Shown here: one piece after another, positions 27,676-39,200 of the stretch
How the letters are laid out: each line of letters opens with the position of its first letter
How positions within the stretch are numbered: position 1 is the stretch's first letter
Origin: Gorsachius magnificus
Lineage: Eukaryota > Chordata > Aves > Pelecaniformes > Ardeidae
DNA: 64,000 nucleotides
Reading direction: 5' to 3'
NCBI GenBank assembly: GCA_034008185.1
Contig: CM067084.1
Span: 62,696,599-62,760,598, forward strand
The notes under the pieces: model-generated
What the model was told of the DNA's origin: nothing
Databases searched by the model: none
What the model saw: only the letters and a program-made list of their open reading frames with translations
Program-made: the position numbers and the translations under genes

Positions 27676-29886
27676 ACCTCTCAAGGTAGGCTAGAGTGAA
27701 GGATAGTTATATCATTTCTCTTTAGATGCTCTCTTCTCATAACCTCCTTGTCTTGACTAGAAACTTTCTTTAGAAATGTTTACCTCTGATCTGCTGGGGA
27801 GGAAACAGAAAAGGAGGAGAGAGATCCCAATTTGCTCTCTGAGCAGCAGAGCCTATGAAGGCTGTATTCCAATGGATTTAGGTCCTACGTCCCTCGTGCT
27901 CCTGCCCATTCAATTGACCAGTATGCCCTGTCTCCTCTTCATATCCACCACCCTACCTTCAAGGTGTTCCTCCAGGGCTACAGGAGGAACACACTTTTCC
28001 CTGCAGTACCTCCAGTTCTTCCTCACCTCCTGCCACCCATCTTCCTCTGCTCAGTACTTGTAGCTCTCTTAGAAGACTTCTAGCTACTTTTTTGGCATGG
28101 AAAGGTCAGAAGAGAGGACCCATTGTTACAGAAGACAAGGGAAGTGGCAAGTCAAAATACTGAAAATTGCTGAATCTCAGAAACTTGCTGAGGCACCTGG
28201 GCCATTAACAAAAGCTGACCAAATTTCTGCTTTTTTGTGTAGCTGTAGTAACATTTACATTGTGTTGCATTTCAACTTACATGTAAAGTTTATACTCAGA
28301 TTTGGAGATCTTCTGAAAATCCATTAGTACTGTGAAAAGCAGGTGAGTGCATTTTCTGTTTGACTCCCAAAATGTAAAATTTCCATACCCACTGCACAGT
28401 ATTTCAGCAGTATAAAGTCCTGGAAAATTTCAGAAGTTGTTTTCTTTTGGAAAAGATTCTTCAAAACATTTTAAGTTCTTGGAATGAAAATACCTGATTC
28501 CCACACAAATCCAGACCTATTTTTCCTAACCATGAAGAAAACTTCTCACACAAGAACCAAAAATGTTTTCTAGAGCATCAAAAACCCCACTCCTTCATCA
28601 CGCCTTGCAAGGGAGGGGAGTACTATTATTGCTATTTTACAGATGGAACTGAAGCTCAAAGGCTAAATTACTTACCTGCTGTCAGACAAAAGCATGGTGG
28701 AACAGGGAACTGACCACAACAGTCCTAATTTCCAAGACAGTGTCTTAAACACCTTTTTTTTTTTTTTTTTGCAAGGCTTTGACCTGCACTTTGGTTATTG
28801 CTCTCTCATGTTATGCATTGTCCACACGGAAACAGTGTATATTCTGTAGGACTTTCTCAGAAGCTGGAAAATAATTTCCTTCCACTAGCAAACACACTAT
28901 TTGGGCTGTGTGGCACAACAGAAAAAGCCAATGCAGCTTTTCATTTACTGCTGTGTCTGCATGTTAACATGAAGAAGGTCAGTAGGAGTGTACACAGTAC
29001 TGAGAAAATGAGTAGTTAATTATTGCTAGACTGCAACAAGGGAAAATACATGATTTATTTTGGTTTGAAAACTGCAAATCACGAGAACTGCTTCTTTTTC
29101 TCAACTGTTTTTTTGTGGGAGGGCATATGTACAGTAAAATTTGCAACAATCAGTTGAGGTTATTCAATGTGCTTTGAGTACTACAGGAAAAACAAATCCC
29201 CTCTCATCAGTGGGAACAATCTCAATAAACCAAGTACAATATTTGGCAAGAAAAATGCCATCTTTCTTGCTTACGTGTATAATCTGGCAGCTTGCCAGTA
29301 TCTTTTGCCATACTTGCTCCCCCTGAAGTGTTTGTGCTTGAGGGTTTCATTGCATCACCAACAGTCTATACTGCTTCGAAACTAAGCTGCATTTAGACCA
29401 AAACATCAGATTTGCTCTTCATGGCACAAGTTTTAATAATTTCAAAACTTATCAGCATACAACAGCAGGCCTAAGCTTAGTACAACCAGATCCTTCTGTT
29501 GGGATGTTAAAGCACCATGTAAAACTTTTCTCCAGTCCTCCAAAGGCTGAAGTTACATTTACTGTTCATATGCCAGCTAGAATAAATAAGCAAAATGCAT
29601 TCATATGACACAATAGATAACTGTTTTAAAAACATTCTAAGAAGGCATTTTTATAAGATGTTTTGTCCCAACCTTTCTATCAGAACAATCAGAACAAGTG
29701 GACCAAAACTAGCTCATCAGTTCCTCTGCAAAAGGCAGACTAATCCCTCCCAAGTACTAATAATTCTATAAAATTATGCATAATTATAAAGACAGCTAAC
29801 ATCTTTGTGTGATGGTGTTGAAAAATAGTTGTTGCAGGCTATAAAAGTAGCAAAAACTCTTACTTCCAGAGCAAGATAAGAAAAGA
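27676..29886. other. Intergenic, no gene recognised
   Basis: No supported exon. The one notable simple repeat is a T17 tract at 28754-28770. Short open frames here show no splice structure or recognisable similarity. Confidence 0.45.
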
Positions 29887-29950
29887 GGGGGGTTGGACTA
29901 GATGACCTCTACGGGTCCCTTCCAACCCAAACCATTCTATGATTCTATGA
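29887..29950 (+). mobile_element. CR1 LINE 3' tail fragment
   Basis: A 64-base plus-strand CR1 end. GGTTGGACTAGATGACCTCT leads to GGTCCCTTCCAACCC and the duplicated ATTCTATGATTCTATGA terminus. Confidence 0.92.
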
Positions 29951-30520
29951 AGAGTCCTGGGGAGCACAATTTGCTGAACTCAATTTCCCCTGTTACTGGG
30001 TAGCTAGGAGAAGGAGAGGCTTACGTCCAGTGTCCACAAGCAGAGCAAAGCATTGTCACAAAGCCCGGAAAGCCAGCTGCAGGATTAGGACTCCCCACGT
30101 GAGTCTCGGGCAACTCTCCAGGAAACTGGCAAATGCCAGAGCAATCAGAGAAAATTTAAGTGTAAATTCCAGAGAATCACTGCAGTATGTTCCTTGTCGA
30201 CTTAACAGTTCTATCCAGACAGAATACCAAAGATTTGAAAAAGATATTCACTGTCTGAACACTTTAAAGACATGGCAAATCAGCCCACTTTATTAGGTAG
30301 AACACAGCAAGTGAGAAGTGATGATCATTAAAACCAAGGTTCACCATTTTCAGAGTTTAGATTCCTTTCAGTAGTATTCAACAGATACAGACTGCTGCAA
30401 ATTCTGTGCAGGCAATTAAAAAACTTACCAAGCTTTTTTGCACTGGAACAAACTAGAGATCAGAACCAACAAATATGTACAGTTCTATAAATGCTAAATA
30501 ATTGAGTTCATGTATTCAAA

Positions 30521-30652
30521 TCATAGAATGGTTTGGGTTGGAAGGGACCTTAAAGATCATCCAGTTCCAACCCCCCTGCCATGGGCGGGGACACCTTCTA
30601 CTAGACCAGGTTGCTCAAAGCCCCATCCAACCTGGCCTTGAACACTTCCAGG
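30521..30652 (-). mobile_element. CR1 LINE 3' tail fragment
   Basis: Minus-strand CR1 end, seen on the plus strand as TCATAGAATGGTTTGGGTTG followed by GGAAGGGACC and the block ending CCTTGAACACTTCCAGG. It is truncated after about 130 bases and is non-coding. Confidence 0.93.
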
Positions 30653-30999
30653 TAAATGTTTTGCAACATTTAGGAAACATGAAGGCAAAAGGCTCAGCAC
30701 CTGCCAGCAACAGCCACTGTTCTGAAACCATCTAACGTTTTTCTAGGCAAGATCCAGACTCACCAAATTACTCAACTTCACAAAGTAAAGGAGTAGCAGA
30801 GATGGTCTTATCTCCTAACTCCAGACCAAGTAATTGAATATCCTCTGTCACAGCATTTATCCTGAAAGAGTGGTTTAATAATTGTTTCACACTACCATGA
30901 TGTCTGCTTTTTTAAGCGGTTGTGTCATCAAGTGACAGAAGCAACGTTATTGAACAATTCCCAGTTTCTCCTAAACCTCTTTGATTTGCAGCTATTCAA

Positions 31000-33912
31000 A
31001 GGGGGAAAAGGATTCTTGCTCATGAGGGGCTCATTGAGAGGGCTTTAAACTAGGTTTGATGAGGGAAGGGGATATAACCAGACTCGCTGGAGAGGAGCCT
31101 AGGGGTGGCATGCCACTACTGGGGGTGATATCAATAGCCCAGCTAAAGTGCATCTATACCAATGCACGCAGCATGAGCAACAAACAGGAGGAGCTGGAAG
31201 CCATTGTGCAGCAGGATAGCTATGCCTTAGTTGCCATCACAGAAATGTGGTGGGATGACTCTCATGACTGGAGTGCTGCAATGGATGGCTAGAAGCTCTT
31301 CAGAAGGGATAGGCAAAAAAGGAGAGGTGGTGGGGTGGCTCTGTATTTTAGGGAGTGTTTCAACTGCACAGAGCTCAACGAATATGATGATAAAGTCAAG
31401 TGCTTATAAGTAAGGATGAGGGGGAAGGCCAACAAGGCAGATATCCTGCTGGGAGTCTGTTATAGACTGCCCAACCAGGATGAAGAGGTAGATGAAGCAT
31501 TCCTCAAGGGGCTGGCAGAAGTCTCACGATTGCTAGCCCTTATTCTCGAGGGGGACTTCAACTTAACAGACATCTGCTGGAAATACAACACAGCAGAGAG
31601 GGAACAGTCTAGGTGGTTCCTGGAATGTGTGGAAGATAACTTCCTGACACAGCTGGTGAGCCTACCAGGGGAGGTGCCTCGCCTGACCTGCTGTTTACAA
31701 ATAGAGAAGGACTGGGGGAGATGTGGTGGTCAGAGGCTATCTTGGGCTTAGTGACCATGAAATGATGAGTTCTTGATTCTTGGTGAAGTAAGGAGAGAGG
31801 TCAGCAAAACCACTACCATGGACTTCCGAGGGCAGACTTTGGCCTGTTCAGGACACTGGTTGAGAGAGTCCCTTGGAAGGCAGTCCTGCCTGAAGGGCAA
31901 AGGGATCCAGGAAGGATGGGTATTCTTCAAGAAGGAAGTCTTAAAGGTGCAGGGCCAGGCTGTCCCCATGTGCCATAAGCCAAACCAGCGGGGAAGGCAA
32001 CTGGCCTGGCTGAACAGGGAGCTTTTGCTGGGACTCAGGAAAAAAAGGAGAGTTTACCACTTTTGGAAGAAGGGTCAGGCAACTCAAGAAGAGTATAGAG
32101 ATCTTGTTAGGACATGCAGAGAGAAACTTAGAAAGGCAAAAGCCCAGCTAGAACTCAACCTGGCCACTGTTGTAAAAGATGAAAAAAAAAAAAAATAACA
32201 AATACATTAACAACAAAAAGAGAGCCAAGGAGAATCTTCATCCTTTATTGGATGTGGGGGGGAACATTCCCACCAAGAATGAGGGAAAGGCTGAGGTACT
32301 TAATGCCTTCTTTGCCTCAGCCTTTAAGAGTAAGACCCATTATCCCCAGGGTTTCAGCCCCCTGAGCTGGAAGACAGGGATGGAGAGCAGAATAAACCCC
32401 CTATAATCCATAAGGAAGTAGTTAACAACCTGCTGCACCACCTGGACACTCACAAGTCTATGGAGCTGGATGGGATTCACCCCAGCATACTGAGGGAGCT
32501 GGCAGAGAAGCTTGCCAAACCACTCTCCACCATTTATCAGCAGACCTGGTTAACAGGGGAGGTACCAGACAACTGGACGCTTGCCAATGTGAGGCCCATC
32601 TACAAGGGCCAGAAGGAGGATCTGGGGAACTGCCGGCCTATCAGCCTGACTTTGGTACCAGGGAAGATTATGGAGCAGTTCATCTAGAATGCACTCACCA
32701 GGCATGTGCAGGACAACCAGGGGATCATGCCCAGTGAGCATGGGTTCATGAAAGGCAGGTCCTGCTTGACCAACCTGATCTCCTTGATGACCAGGTGACC
32801 CGCCTAGTGGATGAAGGAAAGGCTGTGGATGTTGTCTACCTGGACTTTAGTAAAGCCTTTGACACTATCTCCCACAGCATTCTCCTAGAGAAGGTGGCAG
32901 CTCATGGCTTAGACAGGCATACTCTTTGCTGGGTAAAAAACTGCCAAACGGTCAAGCCCAGAGTTGTGGTGAATAGAGTTAAATCCAGTTGGTGGCTGGT
33001 CACAAGAGATGCTCCCCAGGGCTCAGTTTTGGGGCCAGTTCTGTTTAATATCTTTATCAATGATCTGGATGAGGGTATTGAGTGCACCCTCAGTAAGTTT
33101 GCAGATGACACCAAGTTGGGTGGCAGTGTTGATCTGCTTGAGGGTAGGAAGGTTCTGCAGAGGGATCTGGATAGGCTGGACTGATGGGCCGAGGCCAATT
33201 GTATGAGGTTCAACAAGGCCAGGTGCTGGGTCCTGCACTTCGGTCACAGCCACATGCAATACTACAGGCTTGGGGAAGAGTGGCTGGAGAGCTGCCTGGT
33301 GGAAAAGGACCTGGGGGTACTGGTCAACAGCCAGTTAAGTATGAGCCAGCAGTGTGCCCAGGTGGCCAAGAAGGCCAACAGCATCCTGGTTTGTATCTGG
33401 AATAGTGTGGCTAGCAGGAATAGGGAAGTGATTGCCCCCCTGTTTAAGAAGGACATTGAGGCACTAGAGCATGTCCAGAGAAGGGCAACGAGGCTGGTGA
33501 GGGGTCTGGAGCAGAAGTCTTACGAGGGACAGCTGAGGGAACTGGGGTTGTTTAGCCTGGAGAAGAGGAGGCTGAGGAGACATTCTTGCCCTCTACAACT
33601 ACCTGAAGGGAGGTTGTAGCGAGGTTGGTATCAGTCTCTTCTCTTAGGTACTAAGTGATAGGACAAGACGAAATGGCCTTGAGTTGCATCAGGGGAGGTT
33701 TCATGGTTATTAAAAAAAATTTCTTTACTGAAAGAGTAGTCAAGCATTGGAACAGGCTGCCCAGAGAGGTGGTGGAGTCACCATCCCTGGAGGTGCTCAA
33801 AACACATGTAGATGTGGCACTTCAGGACATGGTTTAGTAGGCATGGTGGTGTTGGGTTGATGGTTGGATTTGATGATCTTGGAGGTCTTTTCCAACCTTA
33901 ATGATTCTATGA
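31000..33912 (+). mobile_element. Near-full-length CR1 LINE with endonuclease and reverse transcriptase remnants
   Basis: A plus-strand CR1 of about 2.9 kb, the most complete copy here. Its start is uncertain but lies before GAGAGGGCTTTAAACTAGG at about 31037. The endonuclease domain begins with YTNARSMSNKQEELEAIV at about 31155-31208 and is interrupted by an in-frame stop near 31290 and later frame changes. The reverse transcriptase core is open at 32795-33184, with LDFSKAFD at about residues 16-23 and FADD at about 102-105, then changes frame after 33184. The 3' part continues as 33203-33619. The tail ends at ATGATTCTATGAC (33900-33912). An A-rich slip near 32180-32195 adds another break. 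The stops and frameshifts make it inactive. Confidence 0.95.
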
Positions 33913-34900
33913 CAGTTACAGATGGAGCATCTGCATTTAAGCAACACTGTATTTCCACTGGAAAGATATGTTAGACAAAACAACTTGGCTGAAACTGTCT
34001 GATGGATCAGTGTCATGTTTTGTTCAAGAAAATAAAAACCAAGGCTCCCTCATTTCCACAGTCTCATTGAAGAAAGGTTTAAGTGATAAAATCCTCTTTG
34101 TTCTCCAGTTTAATTGATTCTTCTTTTCCTAGCAAACACTGAATTAACTTTGTGACAGTGTTGCTCTGTGCTATGTAATGAAACTTCGGTGAACAGCCCT
34201 ACAGTGAATGCATACACTCAGTCTGAATTCAGCCATCACATGAAATCACCTGAGAACTCAAAGGACTCAAATATGGTCACATTTTACCAGCAAGCAAACA
34301 AACAAAAAAAGTAATGCTTAGAGTGATAATAGGAGTCAAAAAAACCCTCCAACAAATAACTCTGAAGAGAAAACATGTCTCTGAGTGGGAGGGGAATGAC
34401 AGCAACAGGTAGAAAAGGAATAGCAAGTAACAGAATGGCAGTTTGGAAAAGAACACTGTAAACCTAGAGTCTCTAATTTTCTCTTAATAAAATTTGTATG
34501 TCAGAAAAAAATAAGAAACTAACATCTGCTAACTTTATAAATAACACTCACTGCATATACATTCTTCATAACATACATGATCCTGCAATGGTCTTTAAAA
34601 TGGTGCATACCATAATGAAGTGCTAAAAATAAATCAAGAAAAGACAGTGTAAGGTTAAATGTACATGCTACACCTATACTCAAGAACAATACTAGTTAGG
34701 TTATAGACTGCAAGTACACCTTATAGACTGCTTCTTTCTTTTAAAATCTGAAAGCACAGAGTTTATCCAGAACTTATTAAGACAGACATCCAATTTGGGG
34801 AAAGATTTTCAGTAGGGGCAATCCTTTACTTGCCTCTTCCAGTGGTCATTATGCTTACCATAAAAAAGTACTTTAAAGAATCTTTTTTAAAAAGCATCTG
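33913..34900. other. Intergenic, no gene recognised
   Basis: AT-rich DNA between the long CR1 and an LTR-like stretch. No exon, RNA gene or repeat family was recognised. Confidence 0.45.
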
Positions 34901-35740
34901 CTTTTCTAACCCAACATTTGGTGTCAACCTCCTGTATCAGGTGCACCAGTCAAGGTTTTGGCAGCAAGGAAGGTGAGCTGCAGGAGTCACCCGGCGCCAG
35001 CCACAGACAGTTCCAACTGGCTCTGCAAAGGACCCACTGCAAGACACAGCTCAGCCCCGCAGCCAAGTGGTGGCACCTTTCTGAAAACATCAGGCAAGCA
35101 GAGGAATGAAGGGAAAAAAGTGTGAGGAACAGCAGTATAAACACCAAGGTCAGAAAAGAAGGAGGGGGAGAAGGTGCTCCAGGCACCAGGGCAGAGATTC
35201 CCCTGCAGCCCACAGAAAAGACCACACTGGAGCAGATATCCACACCGCAGCCTGGGAAGGAGCCCACACCACAGCAGCTGAGTACTTCCTGAAGGATTTC
35301 CAGCTCTTGAAGAGCCCATACAGGAGCAGAGGAAAAGTGTGAGAAGGAAGGAGCAGAAGAACTGTTACAAACTGACCATAACCCCATCAACTGCTCAGGG
35401 AATCAGCAGGGAGGAAATAGAGGATTCGGGCGTGAAGTTGATCCTGGAAAATGGGAGGCAGTGGGAAGATATTCTTTCAACTTATGTTTTTGTTTCTCAC
35501 TATCCAAATTTATTTTAACTGGCAATAAACTACATTAATTTTCCCCAAGTTGAGTCTGTTTTGCCTGCAATAATAACTGGTAAACAATCTCCCTGTGTTT
35601 ATCCAGACCCACGAGCTTTGTCATCCTATTTTCTCCCCTGTCCTGTTGAGAAGCAGGAGCGAGACAGTGGCTAAGTGGGCACCTGGAAGCTGGCCAAGGC
35701 TAACCAGCCACAACTAATTGCAAAACAAATGAAAATAATA
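34900..35740 (+). mobile_element. Possible LTR-retroelement (solo LTR-like) sequence
   Basis: The composition changes from AT-rich to balanced, purine-rich DNA at about 34,920. A polyadenylation signal, AATAAA, lies at 35524-35529, followed by TTTTCCCCAAGTTGAGTCTG and, near the end, a block containing GGCTAAGTGGGCACCTGG. From memory this 3' block resembles a dispersed avian sequence found at endogenous-retrovirus LTR ends, but I cannot name the family. I did not establish terminal TG/CA boundaries or a target-site duplication. No gag, pol or env coding remnant was recognised, which fits a solo LTR. The call rests on resemblance and could be wrong. Confidence 0.38.
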
Positions 35741-35900
35741 CACATTGTTTAAAAAGAATAAATTTTAATGTACAAATTTACACTCACCATCTTTATTTTC
35801 TGCACTGATCTCTCTCAGTATATACTTTTATCATGTTTTCATAATAAAACCACAAAAAGTAATTCTCAGGCTAGGGAGGAAACTGCAGCAGTCTGCACAA

Positions 35901-35922
35901 TTTATTCTATTCATAATTTATT
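35901..35922 (-). promoter_or_regulatory. SMIM20: Candidate SMIM20 polyadenylation signals
   Basis: Two AATAAA hexamers on the minus strand (complement of TTTATT at 35901-35906 and 35917-35922) lie about 315-340 bases past the SMIM20 stop codon. That is a plausible length for a short 3' UTR. A further candidate is at 35792-35797. No transcript evidence is available. Confidence 0.4.
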
Positions 35923-36237
35923 CTACAAGTGTTTACAGATTAACCACAAAAATAATTCCTCTTCCCTTTTCTCAAGGAAATAAATATTTCACTTCCAAAC
36001 TAAAGAATCATTCAGCTCTCTAAGAGTCTGTGCACTATGCCCCGGTATCCTCTGTCAAAACTAGCATGTTTTCATCTCTTGGCATTCCAACCAGTAGCGT
36101 TTGTTGCTCCTCACGTGCCCACACAGCATATTCAGAATTCTTCTCCAGCGACACCCAAAGACACACTTCAGTGAAAGAAGAAACAGCTGAAGATGTCCAT
36201 CTTCAATTTTGCCTTGCAATACACCCAGCTGGCAACA

Positions 36238-36275
36238 TTACTTTCTTCCAAATGGATCAGACCACACTTTTAACC
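36238..36275 (-). CDS. SMIM20: SMIM20 exon 3, C-terminus (phoenixin C-terminal half)
   Basis: The acceptor TTTGATTTGTAG precedes GG-TTA-AAA-GTG-TGG. The split glycine codon joins G from exon 2 to GG here, and the exon encodes LKVWSDPFGRK then TAA at 36240-36238. The Gly-Arg-Lys end is the amidation and dibasic signal expected after the phenylalanine of phoenixin. The exon is too short (38 bases) to be found by an ORF scan and was located by similarity to the known C-terminus. Confidence 0.95.
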
Positions 36276-39200
36276 CTACAAATCAAATATGAGAATACCG
36301 GCAGTTCATAACTAGACTGTTGGAGAAAAAAAATAAATTGGTCTGCTACTCCAGCCTTGTGTATGAAACACTGAAAGAACCTAACAATTTCTGCACTGAA
36401 CTCACAACTCTGCTTAAGCTTGCAAGAATATTTAGCAAGACAACCTCCTTGATCTTAAGCTTCAGATAATAGGAAAAACCTGTCATACCCATAAGTAAGG
36501 TGTTCTAATACTGCTGGAACAACCATCTAGAATTGCACCTTGCACTTGAATTTGTCTAGATTTCACTTTCAACTAGTGGCACTTCTAACTTCTCATTAGC
36601 AGCTGAATCTAGATTAAAAAGTTATACTGAGGAGAACTGGTCATCAAGTATCTGCATCTTGCATAAATGAGCCAGTCCAGTCCTTTTTAATGTTTAATAA
36701 AAAAGGCAGGTTTACCAGACTTCTATTTCACAATTCCCTTCCTACTCCTCTTCAGCATTTCACCACTTTCCTGGAAAGTAATTCCTGCACTGATGATTTA
36801 ACTGATATGTGTACTAATGACATGGCATTAATCCTATTTGGTTTTCCCCTGCTGCTGATGTTAGGCTTTTCTAAAAATAGGAATAAGTTACCGTTTAACA
36901 TATTCAGATATGCACTGTTTCATCAAGACAAGCACTCATGTCTTTAAACAAGAAGTGCCAACCTTGTACAATGAACAGCCTGCTCCATCACCTATGAAAC
37001 AATGAACTGTCAAGGATGTTCTGCCATACTTTAATTTTTATTCCCCTCATATGCTTTTCTATACCTTCTACTGGCAACATTAGAGATCAAAAAGCTATCA
37101 GTGCTGCATTCCTAATTTTCCTTTATGTGTAGTGGATTTCTGCCTTACATCTCCACCCATGAAGCTAGTTCATAAATGCTGATAAGTTGTGTTTCAGCAG
37201 CGTTGTAAAGCAGTATTCCACAAAACCAGGGTGCAATAGTGTATTCTTTACATCTAGAGCACAGCCCACCCATTGCTCTTGCTTGCTCTGAGCTGCTTCA
37301 GAAGTTAATTTCTGGTGTGGAAACTGGCATGTATTTAACAAAGTGTGAAGATAACAGAATCTCTACAACTTATTTGGCTATTTAAGTCAATTTAAAACAA
37401 GTTTTGTTAAATCCGTAATTTTCAAGTGAAGAATTAGCCTGAAAAAATGTTTTCATGGTAAGTTTATTCTATACGTATCTTTTGAATGTACTCTTCACTG
37501 TATTATTTAAATCGAGAAAAATATTCAGGTCTTACTTCAACACGGTCTTTGAAACAATCAATGCAAATACTTGAATCAAGTATACCTGCAGGCTGAATAT
37601 CCTCTTGAATAATGCCAGCTCGGTTTATTGACTGCTCTTTCTCTGGAAAACAGAAGAGAAAGGACACTACTGAAAAAAAAGAAAATACCAGACATCTTGA
37701 CTGCACTCAATAAAACAATATTGAAAATTTTATTCATTCTGGCTGCTACACAATAAAATTCTGGTGAGTATCCACCTACACAATGCGAATGTAGTATTCA
37801 CACTTCACTGAGTAACTAACAGCTAGTCTGTTGAGAGATTACAAACAGTAAGATAATCATTTTAAGGTAATGGCTACTAATGAAAGATGCCAAAATACTT
37901 GCCATGATCCCAATCACTTAAGGAACGACTAGTACTTTTAGGAGCTATTACTCCTATGCTCAAAATAAAACTTCAAAGATTTATTGTTTCCAGAATCAGT
38001 GATCCCCATTTTCAGGCCCTGAAAGATCTTGCATCTTATCACAAGCAGATTTCATGACAGCATCTACAAAAATTACTGCCTGTAAACTTCCATACAGTAG
38101 GCCTGTCTTAGGTTTTTCTTTTTTGTTTGAAAGATTCAACCACTTCCAAGAAGTGGACAAAACTGTATTATTTACCCTTATTAAATGCCCCTCCTTTTTT
38201 TTTTTTTCCCCCTTCCAGTTAAGTGCTTTACCACTGTGGTACCTTGAAGCAGGAAGTCAAAGCTCAGCTGGATTAGCCTTTTGCCCATACCAATGACTTT
38301 TTAAGCCTTTAAAAAAATTGGAGGGTGCCCATTGTCAGGGGAAACTCAGAACTAAGCTCACCTTAAACCTGAAACTTTTCAGCATCCTATGCCACTGAGA
38401 ATGCACAGCTCCTACATATGATTAGGCTGTCTAGGTAGAAGCCTAATGCTACCAGAGGCTAGCAGGGATATCACAATAATTGATTCTACTTGCAAGGGGG
38501 CAAGAGCTGGAGGCAGATGCAGATTCTCCCATTCTGTTCACTGAGCATGGTAATTGCCATTCCATCCTTTTTAGCAGACAAAATCTCAGGGAGCTGTTTA
38601 ATTTCAAAGGAAAAGCTATAAAACCCAGGCAGAGACAACAGAATAAATTAGGGCAAGGAATCAGACTTATTCTAGGACGGGGAAAGGTTTAGGGGAATCA
38701 ATCTGAGAGGTCTGGGAACACTCTTGAGGTGAACAGGAAGAGCTGTTAACTAGTCAGGCAAAGAAATGAGTGCAGAGAAGTAACAGATGAGAAATATGGA
38801 GAACAGTCAATAGGGAGGCTGGGATGGTGCCAGGAAACAACTAGGAAAACAGGTAAACCAAAAAAAAGGACAATGAGAAAGAGCCAGTATTGATGAGAGG
38901 ACAATCACCTCATACAATGGGGTAAGTCTCACAGCTCAGAGAAATCACAAAATCCACTGTGAAAATGCCCCAATATCAATCCAAATAGCAGCTGTCAACC
39001 CACTGTTTTAATTAATCCAAATGAAAGAGGCCTGTGCTGAAGACCTCAAAGTTTCTACACTGCCACTAAACTGTGTTTCATATGAGGAAACAGTCGTCTT
39101 TAAAGATAGTTACACACAGGAAAATATTAGAAACATCAAGGCCACAAACTGAGGTACTAAAAACTTTTGATAGCACTTCTGTATGAAATTAAGTCAACCC

